Shown piece after piece: positions 31,981 through 39,854 of a DNA stretch of 64,000 nucleotides (positions are counted from its first letter, which is position 1; each line of letters starts with the position of its first letter). Location: positions 62,001 through 126,000 of the forward strand of contig NZ_AP028664.1 of the NCBI RefSeq assembly GCF_041154455.1. The letters run 5' to 3'. Below the pieces are notes generated by a model. It was not told the DNA's origin. It made no database searches and saw only the letters and a program-made list of their open reading frames with translations. The position numbers and the translations under genes were made by a program. The stretch comes from Variovorax sp. V213. Lineage in GTDB: Bacteria > Pseudomonadota > Gammaproteobacteria > Burkholderiales > Burkholderiaceae_C.

Positions 31981-32958
31981 TCAATCCAGCTTCACGCCCG
32001 CGGCCTGGATGATCTTGCCCCAGCGCTCGCTCTCCGCGCGCGAGAGCCCGTAGAACTCCTGCGGCGTGCCCGGCAGCGGCTCGAAGCCGAACTCCGCGAA
32101 CAGTTTCGCCACCTTCGGTGTCTTCATCGCCTTGTGCAGTTCGCCGTTGATGCGCGCCACCGCGTCGGGCGGCATGCCGGCCGGGCCGATCAGGCCGTGG
32201 AAGGCATAGGCGTTGACATCGTTGAAGCCGGCTTCCATGAAAGTCGGCACATCGGGCAGTGCGCTGGCGCGCTGCGGCAGCGCGATCGCGAGCACGCGCA
32301 CCTTGCCCGCCTTGATGATCGGCAGGCCCGAGGCCAGGTCGAGCATCATCGTCGGCACCTGGCCGCCCATCACGTCCGTCATGGCGGGCGCGGCGCCCTT
32401 GTAGGGCACGTGCGTGATGCTGAGGCCGGCCTTCTGCTTGAAGAGTTCCATCGCCATGTGGTGCGGCGAGCCGTTGCCTGGCGAGGCGTAGCTCACCTTC
32501 TCCGGGTTGGCCTTCACGTAGCGCACGAACTCGGCCACGTTCTTCGCGGGAAAGTCTGGGTGCACGACCAGCGCCACTGGAAAGCGGCCGATGGTGCCGA
32601 TGTACGTGAAATCGCTCGCGGGCTTGTAGGGCAGCTTGGCGAACATATGCTCGTTGAAGAGCAGCGCCGCATTCTCGGCCTGCATGATCGTGTAGCCGTC
32701 GGGCTTGGCCTGCATCAGCACCGACACGCCGATGTTGGTGGATGCGCCCGGCCGGTTGTCGATGATCAGCGGTTGCCCGAGCGACGGCTGCATGGCCTCG
32801 GCCAATGCGCGTGCCAGGTTGTCGGTGCCGCCACCGGCCACGTAGGGCACGATCCATTTCACGGGCTGGCTCGGGTAGGCCGCCTGTTGCTGCGCGGATG
32901 CAAAGGGGCTGGCGGCGAGCGCGAGGGCTGCGGCCAGGAGGGGAAGGAATCGCTTCAT
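31981..32958 (-). CDS. Bug-family (TctC) periplasmic substrate-binding protein
   Basis: A 325-residue exported protein with a signal peptide MKRFLPLLAAALALAASPFASAQ. The mature start YPSQPVKWIVPYVAGGGTDNLARALAEAM is diagnostic for Bug proteins, as are NRPGASTNIG, YTIMQ and the C-terminal PQEF. Bug proteins bind carboxylates or other small acids, often without their own TctAB membrane components; none is visible here. It is the last gene of the leftward catabolic operon and probably captures the pathway substrate or a product. Confidence 0.92.
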   Translation of the reverse strand: MKRFLPLLAAALALAASPFASAQQQAAYPSQPVKWIVPYVAGGGTDNLARALAEAMQPSLGQPLIIDNRPGASTNIGVSVLMQAKPDGYTIMQAENAALLFNEHMFAKLPYKPASDFTYIGTIGRFPVALVVHPDFPAKNVAEFVRYVKANPEKVSYASPGNGSPHHMAMELFKQKAGLSITHVPYKGAAPAMTDVMGGQVPTMMLDLASGLPIIKAGKVRVLAIALPQRASALPDVPTFMEAGFNDVNAYAFHGLIGPAGMPPDAVARINGELHKAMKTPKVAKLFAEFGFEPLPGTPQEFYGLSRAESERWGKIIQAAGVKLD

Positions 32959-32999
32959 CGTCTTTTGTCTCCGTTGCTTGTCTTGGAATCGTTCGCGGG

Positions 33000-33977
33000 T
33001 CATTCGCCGCGGAGCGTCTGCCAGAGCTCGCGGTCGCGCTCTGCCGTCCACACCACGGGATGCTCGATGCCGCGCAGCTCGTCATAGGCGCGCGACACGT
33101 CGAAGGGCAGCACGTGCTGGAACACGGGCCAGCTGCCGAAGCGCGGCGCCATCGCCGCCTCTGCTCGCGCGAAGCAGCCCCTGAGCGTTTCGCCCGCGGC
33201 AATGCCGGCGCTGACGCTGCCCAGCAACGCCCCGAGGAACGCCTTGGTGAGCCCGATGGCCTCGGCGCAAGCGGCTTCGTCCTGCAGCACCGCGCCGCGT
33301 CCCGGCACCAGCACGCGCGGCTTCAGCGCCAGCACGGCATCGAGCGTGCCGGCCCAGTCGCCGATGTAGGCGTCGCCCGCATACACGCCGCAGTGGTTCT
33401 CCACCACGTCGCCCGAGAACAGCACGCCGCAGTCGGGCAGCCACGCCACCGTGTCGCCGCTCGAATGGCCGCGGCCCAGCGCCATGAGGCGAAGCTCGCG
33501 GCCAAGGCCAGGACGAGGGCCCAGCCACAGGCTCATCTCGCGCTCGAAGCTCATCGTCGGGAGCGTGAGGCCCGGAATCTCTTCCACGCCCGCGAACAGG
33601 CGCGGGAAGCGGCCCACCTCCGAATCGAAGTCGGCCTGGCCGCGCGTGCGGATCCAGTCGAGCGTGCCGTTGCTCGCGATGATGGCCTCGACCTCGTCGA
33701 AGGCACTCGCGCCCATCACGCGCACCGCGTGGTAGTGCGTGAGCACGATGGTCTTGATCGGCTTGTCGGTCACCGTGCGGATGGCCGCGAGAAAGTCGCG
33801 CGCCATGCGCGGCGTGGGGCGCGTATCGATCAGCACCACCTGCTCGTCGCCGACGACGAAGCCGCAGTTCGGATCGAAATCGCTGATGTAGCCGTAGACG
33901 TCGGGTGCGAGTTCCCGCAGCTGCGGTTTCTGCTCGCGCGTGTCGGAGGCAGAGGCGAAAGAGACGGTGGCGTTCAT
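33000..33977 (-). CDS. Metallo-beta-lactamase-fold hydrolase with modified metal motif
   Basis: A 325-residue protein with the MBL fold: GFVVGDEQVVLIDTRPTPR, TIVLTHYHAVRVMGASAF, GRGHSSGDTVAWLPDCGVLFSGDVVENH. The usual T-H-x-H-x-D-H zinc motif reads T-H-Y-H-A-V-R, so the Asp and third His are missing; His, Asp and His positions elsewhere (GHSSGD, FSGDVVENH) remain. It may therefore bind one metal or have a different activity. I recall related proteins beside FAD hydroxylase and DUF2783 genes in other Burkholderiales carrying the same HYHAVR string, so the change is probably a family feature. The stop overlaps nothing; the upstream DUF2783 gene overlaps its start by four bases. Confidence 0.85.
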   Translation of the reverse strand: MNATVSFASASDTREQKPQLRELAPDVYGYISDFDPNCGFVVGDEQVVLIDTRPTPRMARDFLAAIRTVTDKPIKTIVLTHYHAVRVMGASAFDEVEAIIASNGTLDWIRTRGQADFDSEVGRFPRLFAGVEEIPGLTLPTMSFEREMSLWLGPRPGLGRELRLMALGRGHSSGDTVAWLPDCGVLFSGDVVENHCGVYAGDAYIGDWAGTLDAVLALKPRVLVPGRGAVLQDEAACAEAIGLTKAFLGALLGSVSAGIAAGETLRGCFARAEAAMAPRFGSWPVFQHVLPFDVSRAYDELRGIEHPVVWTAERDRELWQTLRGE

Positions 33978-34177
33978 GGGGTGTTGCTTTTAGGGAAGTC
34001 TTCGGCCGCCGCGCGAATGCAGGCGAGCAGCACGCCCTGCTCGCCGCACTGGTTGGCCAGCAGCAGCACGAGGCGGGCATTGAGATCGGCGCTCTCCGCT
34101 TCGCTCAGGCCTTCGTGCGCGGCGAGCAAGGCGGAATAGAAGCCGTCGGGGTCGGTGATGCGGGGCTCGGTGATCAT
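33974..34177 (-). CDS. DUF2783 small protein
   Basis: A 67-residue protein, MITEPRITDPDGFYSALLAAHEGLSEAESADLNARLVLLLANQCGEQGVLLACIRAA. The pattern GFYSALLAAHEGLS ... LNARLVLLLANQ is that of DUF2783, found only next to flavin monooxygenase genes of this sort. It overlaps both neighbours by four bases (ATGA). Its role is unknown; an accessory subunit of the hydroxylase is a reasonable guess because of the tight coupling. Confidence 0.82.
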   Translation of the reverse strand: MITEPRITDPDGFYSALLAAHEGLSEAESADLNARLVLLLANQCGEQGVLLACIRAAAEDFPKSNTP

Positions 34178-35823
34178 GGAGTGGTGTTCTGGGCAAGGGC
34201 CGCGCGCAGTGCATCGGCGATCGCAGCGGGGGTGGCCTGCGCGAGCGTTGCGGCGCGGTAGGCGTCGGGGCGCACGAGCACGAAGCTGCCCGGATCGCGG
34301 ATGCCCAGGTGACTCGTGAGCCGATCGTCGGCTTGCAGCGTCGGCAGGCCGCTGTCGCCGCCGATGGCCAGCAGCCGCAAGGGGAGCGATGCCGTCGCCT
34401 CCATGGCCGCCATCGTCCGGTCGGGTGCCGGGGAAAGCCACAGCCCGAGGCACTGCGTGCCCTCGGCCAGCAGCTGCATCAGCGTCGTCTCGCGCCCATC
34501 GGTCCAGCGCAGCGGCAGGTTCTGCACCGTGCGCCCACCCTCGGGAAATTGGGGCGCGGGCGGATAGTCGTTGGCGACCGACATGCGGCCGGTGTTCACC
34601 AACGCCCGCGCGAACGGGTAGCGCGCCGCCAGCGCCACCACGGCGCGGCGCAGCGTGTGTTCGGCCGGCGAACGCGGCGCGAGAAAGCGCGCCGAGCGGC
34701 TCGTCACTTCGAGGTTCTGCCTTGCCGCGGGCTGGCGTTCGGCGTCGTAGCTGTCGAGCAGCGCATCGCCGGCCTGCCCTTGCAGGGCCAGCGCGAGCTT
34801 CCATCCGAGGTTGGCGGCGTCCTGGATCCCGCTGTTGCCGCCGCGGGCGCCAAACGGACTCACCACGTGCGCGGCATCGCCGATGAAGAACACCTGGCCG
34901 TGGCGGAAGCTGTCGAGCAGGTGGTCGCGGTAGCCGTACGGGCCGATCCACACGAACTCGAACTCCACGCCCGGCCCGAGCTGCTCGCGCAGCCGCGCGC
35001 CCGCCACTTCGGGCTTGCTGATGGTGGCCGTGTCGCAGTCTTCGGGCATCTGGTAGTCGATGCGCCACACGCCATCGGCCATCAGGTGCTGCCACACGCC
35101 GCGGCCTTCGTTGAAGGGGGCATCGACCCAGGTCCATCGTTCGACCGGCAATGGCTTCTTGAAGCGCACGTCGCTGATGCACCAGCGGTCGGTGCTGCGG
35201 GACGAATGCGCATCGATGCCGAGTTGCGTGCGGATGGGGCTGTTGGCGCCCGTGGCGTCGATCAGCCGGTCGGCCTCGATCGTGTAGCGGCCCGCGGGCG
35301 TCTCGACCTCGATGCGCACACCGTCGCCGAGCGGCTCCACGCGCGTCACCCGGCTCTTCCACCGCAGGTCGGTGAGCCCGAGTTCGAGGATGCGCTCGAC
35401 CAGGAACCACTCGAGGTAGAACTGCTGCAGGTTGATGAACGGCGGCTGCCTGGAGACGCTGTTCGCCTGCAGGTTGAAGTTGTAGACCTCCTGCTCGCCG
35501 GAGAAGGTGCGCCCGAACGACCAGGTGATGCCCTTGGCAGCGATGCGCTCGTAGATGCCCAGGCGCTCGAAGATCTCCAGGCTCTTCTGCGCATAGCAGA
35601 TGCCGCGCGACGAGGCGCCGCGCACGCCGACGGTGTCGTCCTCGTCGAGCAGCACGGCGTGCACGCCGCGCTGCGCCAGGTCGCAGGCCAGCGTGAGGCC
35701 CGAAGGCCCGGCGCCGACGATCACGATCGGGTGTCGAACGATCTGGGTGCTGCCCAGCTCGGGCGGCGGCGTGAAGGGCCAGCTCGGAAGCTCGTAGGCC
35801 GGCGCGAATGCAAAGCTTTCCAT
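34174..35823 (-). CDS. FAD-dependent aromatic hydroxylase (MhpA/PheA-type flavin monooxygenase)
   Basis: A 549-residue class A flavin monooxygenase. It has the N-terminal FAD loop VIVGAGPSGLTLACDLAQRG (about residues 34-53), the conserved ASSRGICYAQKSLEIFERLG segment, and the second FAD signature FFIGDAAHVVSPFGARGGNSGIQDAANLGWKLALAL, with the DG/GD pattern of phenolic hydroxylases. Such enzymes add a hydroxyl to phenols, 3-hydroxyphenylpropionate or similar, using NAD(P)H and O2. The substrate is unknown. The thioredoxin-like C-terminal domain of PheA is present in reduced form (SFVLVRPDAYRAA). The start at 35823 is confirmed by MESFAF preceding the FAD loop. Confidence 0.88.
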   Translation of the reverse strand: MESFAFAPAYELPSWPFTPPPELGSTQIVRHPIVIVGAGPSGLTLACDLAQRGVHAVLLDEDDTVGVRGASSRGICYAQKSLEIFERLGIYERIAAKGITWSFGRTFSGEQEVYNFNLQANSVSRQPPFINLQQFYLEWFLVERILELGLTDLRWKSRVTRVEPLGDGVRIEVETPAGRYTIEADRLIDATGANSPIRTQLGIDAHSSRSTDRWCISDVRFKKPLPVERWTWVDAPFNEGRGVWQHLMADGVWRIDYQMPEDCDTATISKPEVAGARLREQLGPGVEFEFVWIGPYGYRDHLLDSFRHGQVFFIGDAAHVVSPFGARGGNSGIQDAANLGWKLALALQGQAGDALLDSYDAERQPAARQNLEVTSRSARFLAPRSPAEHTLRRAVVALAARYPFARALVNTGRMSVANDYPPAPQFPEGGRTVQNLPLRWTDGRETTLMQLLAEGTQCLGLWLSPAPDRTMAAMEATASLPLRLLAIGGDSGLPTLQADDRLTSHLGIRDPGSFVLVRPDAYRAATLAQATPAAIADALRAALAQNTTP

Positions 35824-35830
35824 GTCTCTT

Positions 35831-36955
35831 CTACAACAGCGCGTGGGCGAATTCGGCGATGGCATCCGCTGCCTTGGGCACCAGCTCGGGCTGACCCGCG
35901 AGATAGTGGTTGCCACCCACGATGTCGACATTGCGGATGCGCGCGCCGCCGGCAGCCATCCACGCATCGCGCGTACTCGGAAAGGTCGACTGGTCGCCCG
36001 TGTAGGTGAGCAGCAGCTTCGGCACGGTCGTGCGTTCAAGGTTGGTGGGTCCGTCGGCCTGCGAGCGCGACGACCATTGCGAGAGAAACGCGGTCAGCGA
36101 GGTGGTGCGGCCCATCGCATTGGCCGAATAGTTCACCTGCCGCGCATCGCCCCACACGCTGCCCGGCAGGCGGTCGTTGGCGTCGAGCGAAAGATCGACG
36201 CAGCGAGGATCGGCATGCGTGCGGTAGACGATGAAGGCCTGGTCGCGCGGTGCGCCCGGCGTGTTCCGAAGCAATGCGAGGCGGTCGACGCACCACCGCT
36301 CGATGCGGTCGAGCCGCGCCTTCTGCGCCGCGCTGAAACGCGCGAGAAATTCGGCGTCGTAGGGCACTCGGTGGTGCGGGTCGTACATGTCGAGCTCGGG
36401 GTCCACCGAAAGCGGGTCGTGCTCGTCGGTGACCGAGGGGTCGATCCAGTCGCGCATCAGCCGCGTGCGGCCCCGGTGCGCGGCGCACAGGGCAATGCCA
36501 TCCACCGGCGGCAGGTCGCTTGGGTGCAGGTGCGTCGGGTCGCCATCCGGCAGGTGCGTGGCCGTGAGCTTCTCGGCCTGCGCCTGGTAGAAGCTCGCGA
36601 GCGCCGCGCCGCCCGAGTTGCCGATGAGAAACACCTTCTCGTAGCCGGCCGCGCGCAGGTACTGCACGCCGGCGCCCAGGTCCTGGATGGCGCGCTCCAT
36701 CAGCAGCACCGTGTCGTTGCCCACGTAGCGCGAGTTCAGTCCCATGCAGCAGATGCCGCGTTCGGCCAGCGGGCCGATCAGGTAGTGGCCCATGAAATTG
36801 CTGGTCGGATGCATCACGATGGCCGCGATCTTCCTGGGCCCCGGCGGCGCGCGAAAGGCGCCGTAGATGCGCGGGCGCAGCATTTGCAGGCCCGACTGGC
36901 TTTCCATCGCCGCGCCGGGCTTCACGTCGATGACGGCGAGTTGCAATTCAGGCAT
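35831..36955 (-). CDS. Alpha/beta hydrolase
   Basis: A 374-residue alpha/beta-hydrolase-fold protein. The nucleophile elbow is VFLIGNSGGAALASFY (G-x-S-x-G with Ser near residue 118), the oxyanion region IVMHPTSNFMGHY precedes it, and a candidate His is in DIVGGNHYLAGQP near the end. There is no signal peptide. It lies seven bases upstream of the hydroxylase gene and overlaps the VOC gene by eight, consistent with hydrolysis of a ring-cleavage product or of an ester/amide precursor in the same pathway. Confidence 0.85.
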   Translation of the reverse strand: MPELQLAVIDVKPGAAMESQSGLQMLRPRIYGAFRAPPGPRKIAAIVMHPTSNFMGHYLIGPLAERGICCMGLNSRYVGNDTVLLMERAIQDLGAGVQYLRAAGYEKVFLIGNSGGAALASFYQAQAEKLTATHLPDGDPTHLHPSDLPPVDGIALCAAHRGRTRLMRDWIDPSVTDEHDPLSVDPELDMYDPHHRVPYDAEFLARFSAAQKARLDRIERWCVDRLALLRNTPGAPRDQAFIVYRTHADPRCVDLSLDANDRLPGSVWGDARQVNYSANAMGRTTSLTAFLSQWSSRSQADGPTNLERTTVPKLLLTYTGDQSTFPSTRDAWMAAGGARIRNVDIVGGNHYLAGQPELVPKAADAIAEFAHALL

Positions 36956-37496
36956 TCGCGGTGCCTTTCGCTGCGCGCAGCCCGGCCTTGCGCACGGTCC
37001 ACGCATCGAGGTCCGCCCGGGCGCGCAGTGCATGCGCATCCATCTCGGCCTGCGGCACGGTCGGTGTGGTCAGCTCCACGCGGATGCCGTTGGGGTCGAA
37101 GAAATAGATCGACTCGATGATGTGATGGTCGGTCACGCCCAGCACTTCCACGCCCGCGCCTTCGAGCCGCGCCTTGGCGGCGAGCAGGTCTTCCACGGAG
37201 TCGACCCGCAGCGCAATGTGGTTCACCCACGCCGGCGTGTTGGGCGAAGGCAGGGCGGCAACGTCGTCGCCCAGGTCGAAGAAGGCGATGTACGAGCCGT
37301 CGCCCATCCGGAAAAAGATGTGCACGTAAGGGCAGTACTCGCCGGTGCTCGGCACGTGGTCGCTCTTGATGACGTGGGCGAGCGGCAGGCCCAGCAGGTC
37401 TTCGTAGAAGCAGCGGGTTTCTTCGCTGTCGCGGCAGCGCCAGGCGAAATGGTGCAGCCCGCGAACTGGCGGGGCCGCGTTGGCGGTCGTCGGCAT
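36948..37496 (-). CDS. VOC-family (glyoxalase/extradiol dioxygenase fold) protein
   Basis: A 182-residue protein with two betaalphabetabetabeta modules: GLHHFAWRCRDSEETRCFYEDLLGLPL (metal His near residue 15-16), then VNHIALRVDSVEDLLAAKARLE and DPNGIRVELTTP (metal Glu). The pattern resembles fosfomycin-resistance/glyoxalase-type or small extradiol dioxygenases. A ring-cleavage role downstream of the hydroxylase is attractive, but isomerase or lyase functions are equally possible. It is the first gene of the operon and is divergent from the LysR regulator. Confidence 0.85.
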   Translation of the reverse strand: MPTTANAAPPVRGLHHFAWRCRDSEETRCFYEDLLGLPLAHVIKSDHVPSTGEYCPYVHIFFRMGDGSYIAFFDLGDDVAALPSPNTPAWVNHIALRVDSVEDLLAAKARLEGAGVEVLGVTDHHIIESIYFFDPNGIRVELTTPTVPQAEMDAHALRARADLDAWTVRKAGLRAAKGTANA

Positions 37497-37545
37497 GGCT
37501 TTGTCTCCGGTAAGCCGTGATTGGGCGATGCCGCGTCTTATGATG

Positions 37546-37569
37546 CAATCGAAATTAATTCATCGATTG
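37546..37569. promoter_or_regulatory. LysR-type operator candidate (CAATCGA-N10-TCGATTG)
   Basis: A perfect 7-bp inverted repeat, CAATCGA at 37546-37552 and TCGATTG at 37563-37569, in the 86-base divergent gap. A second, overlapping dyad TTCATC-GATT-GATGAA covers 37559-37574. Both sit in an A/T-rich patch only 9-14 bases before the regulator's start codon, the normal place for LysR autoregulation and control of the divergent operon. Confidence 0.6.
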
Positions 37570-37582
37570 ATGAAATAACCAT

Positions 37583-38488
37583 ATGAATCTGACCCTGCGC
37601 CAATTGCGCGCCTTCGCTGCCGTGGCCGAGGCCGGCAGCTTCACCGCCGCGGCGCAGCAGCTGCACCTCACGCAGTCGGCGCTCAGCGTGCTGGTGCGCG
37701 AGCTCGAACGCGAGATGGGCGTGCAGCTGCTCGACCGCCATACGCGCCGCGTACAGCTCTCCGAAGCCGGCCGCGAGTTCCTGCCTTCGGTCCATCGCCT
37801 GCTCCGCGACCTCACGAGCGCAGTGGCTGGCGTGACCGATTTGCGTGACAAGAAGAAAGGTGTGTTGCGTCTTGCAGCGCCCCAGCTCATGGCCTGCACG
37901 CTGATGCCGCGCGTGATCGCGATCTTCCGCGAGGCGTACCCCGATGTCGACGTGCGCCTGGCCGACACGCTCCCGGAGCATCTGCTGGCCGGCGTGACGG
38001 CCGGCGACGTGGAGCTTGCGGTGGGTCAGGACGTGGCGGTCGATGCCGCCATCGAGCGCCGCACGCTGCTGCGCGACCGGCATTGGCTGATCTGCCCGCC
38101 CGGCCATGCGTTTGCCAGGCGCCGCAAGGTGCGCTGGCACGAGCTGGAGCCCTACACCTTCATCGCGCCCACGCGTGACTTCCGCCAGCGCGTGCTGCCC
38201 GAACTGGCGCCCGCGGAGCGCGACTACATGCTGCGTCCGGCCACGCAGGAGGTGTCGTACATGACCACGGCGCTCGGCATGGTTGCCTCGGGCCTGGGGC
38301 TCACCGTGTGCCCGACCTATTCGGCGTCGCTGGTGCGCGCCCACGGCTTGCAGATGGTGCGGCTCGAGTCGCCCGACTTCCACCGCGACGTCTGCGTCTA
38401 CAGCGCCGCGCGGCGCACCCTCTCGCCCGCCGCCGCGAGCTTTGTCGAGGTCCTCGAGCGCTTTGCCAAGGCGCAGCAAAAGGGCTGA
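37583..38488 (+). CDS. LysR family transcriptional regulator
   Basis: A 301-residue regulator with the N-terminal helix-turn-helix (LTLRQLRAFAAVAEAGSFTAAAQQLHLTQSALSVLVRELEREMGVQLLDRHTRRVQLSEAG) and the C-terminal effector domain (GVLRLAAPQLMACTLMPRVI). It is divergent from the VOC-hydrolase-hydroxylase operon with a good operator candidate between them, so it almost certainly controls that pathway, with a pathway compound as inducer. Confidence 0.95.
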   Translation: MNLTLRQLRAFAAVAEAGSFTAAAQQLHLTQSALSVLVRELEREMGVQLLDRHTRRVQLSEAGREFLPSVHRLLRDLTSAVAGVTDLRDKKKGVLRLAAPQLMACTLMPRVIAIFREAYPDVDVRLADTLPEHLLAGVTAGDVELAVGQDVAVDAAIERRTLLRDRHWLICPPGHAFARRRKVRWHELEPYTFIAPTRDFRQRVLPELAPAERDYMLRPATQEVSYMTTALGMVASGLGLTVCPTYSASLVRAHGLQMVRLESPDFHRDVCVYSAARRTLSPAAASFVEVLERFAKAQQKG

Positions 38489-38540
38489 AAAAGCATCGAC
38501 AAGTGGCAAGACGCGCGTAGAGCCGCCGCGGGGCGAAACC

Positions 38541-38546
38541 TACAAT
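38541..38546 (+). promoter_or_regulatory. -10 box candidate for pgk
   Basis: TACAAT followed by G, giving a predicted start near 38553 and a 27-base leader before the pgk ATG. The -35 region is not recognisable. Confidence 0.35.
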
Positions 38547-38579
38547 GCAGGCGACTTGTCTTCCACCACCTCCAGATCC

Positions 38580-39773
38580 ATGAACGTCATTCGATTCACC
38601 GACCTCTGCGCGCAGGGCAAGGCCGCCGGCCAGCGCGTCTTCATCCGTGCCGACCTCAACGTGCCGCAGGACGACGCGGGCAACATCACCGAAGACACGC
38701 GCATCCGCGCCTCGGTGCCCTGCATCCAGCTGGCGCTCGATTCCGGCGCCGCCGTGATGGTCACCTCGCACCTGGGCCGCCCGACCGAAGGCGAATTCAA
38801 GCCCGAGGACTCGCTGGCCCCGGTGGCCAAGCGCCTGGGCGAACTGCTCGGCCGTGACGTGCCGCTGGTGGCCAACTGGGTCGACGGCGTCGACGTGAAA
38901 CCCGGCCAGGTCGTGCTGCTCGAGAACTGCCGCGTCAACAAGGGCGAGAAGAAGAACGACGAAGCGCTGGCCCGCAAGCTCGCCGCGCTCACCGACATCT
39001 ACGTGAACGACGCCTTCGGCACCGCCCACCGCGCCGAAGCCACCACCTACGGCATCGCGCAGTTCGCGAAGGTGGCCGCGGCCGGCCCGCTGCTCGCGGC
39101 CGAGATCGACGCCATCTCCAAGGCGCTGGCCCTGCCCAAGCGGCCTCTGGTGGCCATCGTGGCGGGCTCCAAGGTGAGCACCAAGCTGACCATCCTCAAG
39201 AGCCTGTCGGCCAACGTCGACCAGCTGATCGTCGGCGGCGGCATTGCCAACACCTTCATGCTCGCGGCCGGCCTCAAGATTGGCAAGTCGCTGGCGGAGC
39301 CCGACCTGATCGACCAGGCCAAGGCGGTGATCGAATCCATGCGCGCCCGTGGCGCCGACGTGCCGATTCCGGTGGACGTGGTCACGGCCAAGACCTTTGC
39401 GGCCGATGCGCCCGCCACGGTGAAAGACGCGAACGACGTGGCCGACGACGACCTGATCCTGGACATCGGCCCCAAGACCGCCGCACAGCTGGCCGCGCAA
39501 CTGCGCGAAGCCGGCACCATCGTCTGGAACGGCCCGGTGGGCGTGTTCGAGTTCGATGCCTTCGCGGGCGGCACCAAGGCCATCGCCCAGGCCATCGCCG
39601 AAAGCAGCGCCTTCTCGATCGCCGGCGGCGGCGACACGCTCGCGGCCATTGCCAAGTACGGCATCGAGAAGCAGGTCGGCTACATCTCGACCGGCGGCGG
39701 CGCCTTCCTCGAAGTGCTCGAGGGCAAGACGCTGCCGGCTTTCGAGATTCTTGCCAAGCGTGCCGCGGGCTGA
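38580..39773 (+). CDS. pgk: Phosphoglycerate kinase
   Basis: A 397-residue glycolytic enzyme making ATP from 1,3-bisphosphoglycerate. Motifs: VFIRADLNVPQD at residues 18-29, the basic-patch SHLGRPTEG, NDAFGTAHRAEATTYG and the nucleotide site GGGDTLAAIAKYG followed by ISTGGGAFLEVLEGKTLP. Length and order are normal. It starts the block pgk-pyk-(acd module)-fba. Confidence 0.97.
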   Translation: MNVIRFTDLCAQGKAAGQRVFIRADLNVPQDDAGNITEDTRIRASVPCIQLALDSGAAVMVTSHLGRPTEGEFKPEDSLAPVAKRLGELLGRDVPLVANWVDGVDVKPGQVVLLENCRVNKGEKKNDEALARKLAALTDIYVNDAFGTAHRAEATTYGIAQFAKVAAAGPLLAAEIDAISKALALPKRPLVAIVAGSKVSTKLTILKSLSANVDQLIVGGGIANTFMLAAGLKIGKSLAEPDLIDQAKAVIESMRARGADVPIPVDVVTAKTFAADAPATVKDANDVADDDLILDIGPKTAAQLAAQLREAGTIVWNGPVGVFEFDAFAGGTKAIAQAIAESSAFSIAGGGDTLAAIAKYGIEKQVGYISTGGGAFLEVLEGKTLPAFEILAKRAAG

Positions 39774-39854
39774 TTTTTCACGCGCGCGCCGTGTCCACTT
39801 CCTGTAGTCACACAAAGTGTATACAGTAGCGGATACAAAATGGAGACCAGCTCA

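Noticed and set aside
39810..39820. ACAC-AAA-GTGT dyad before pyk as an operator
   Set aside because: Four-base arms are too short to be meaningful on their own.
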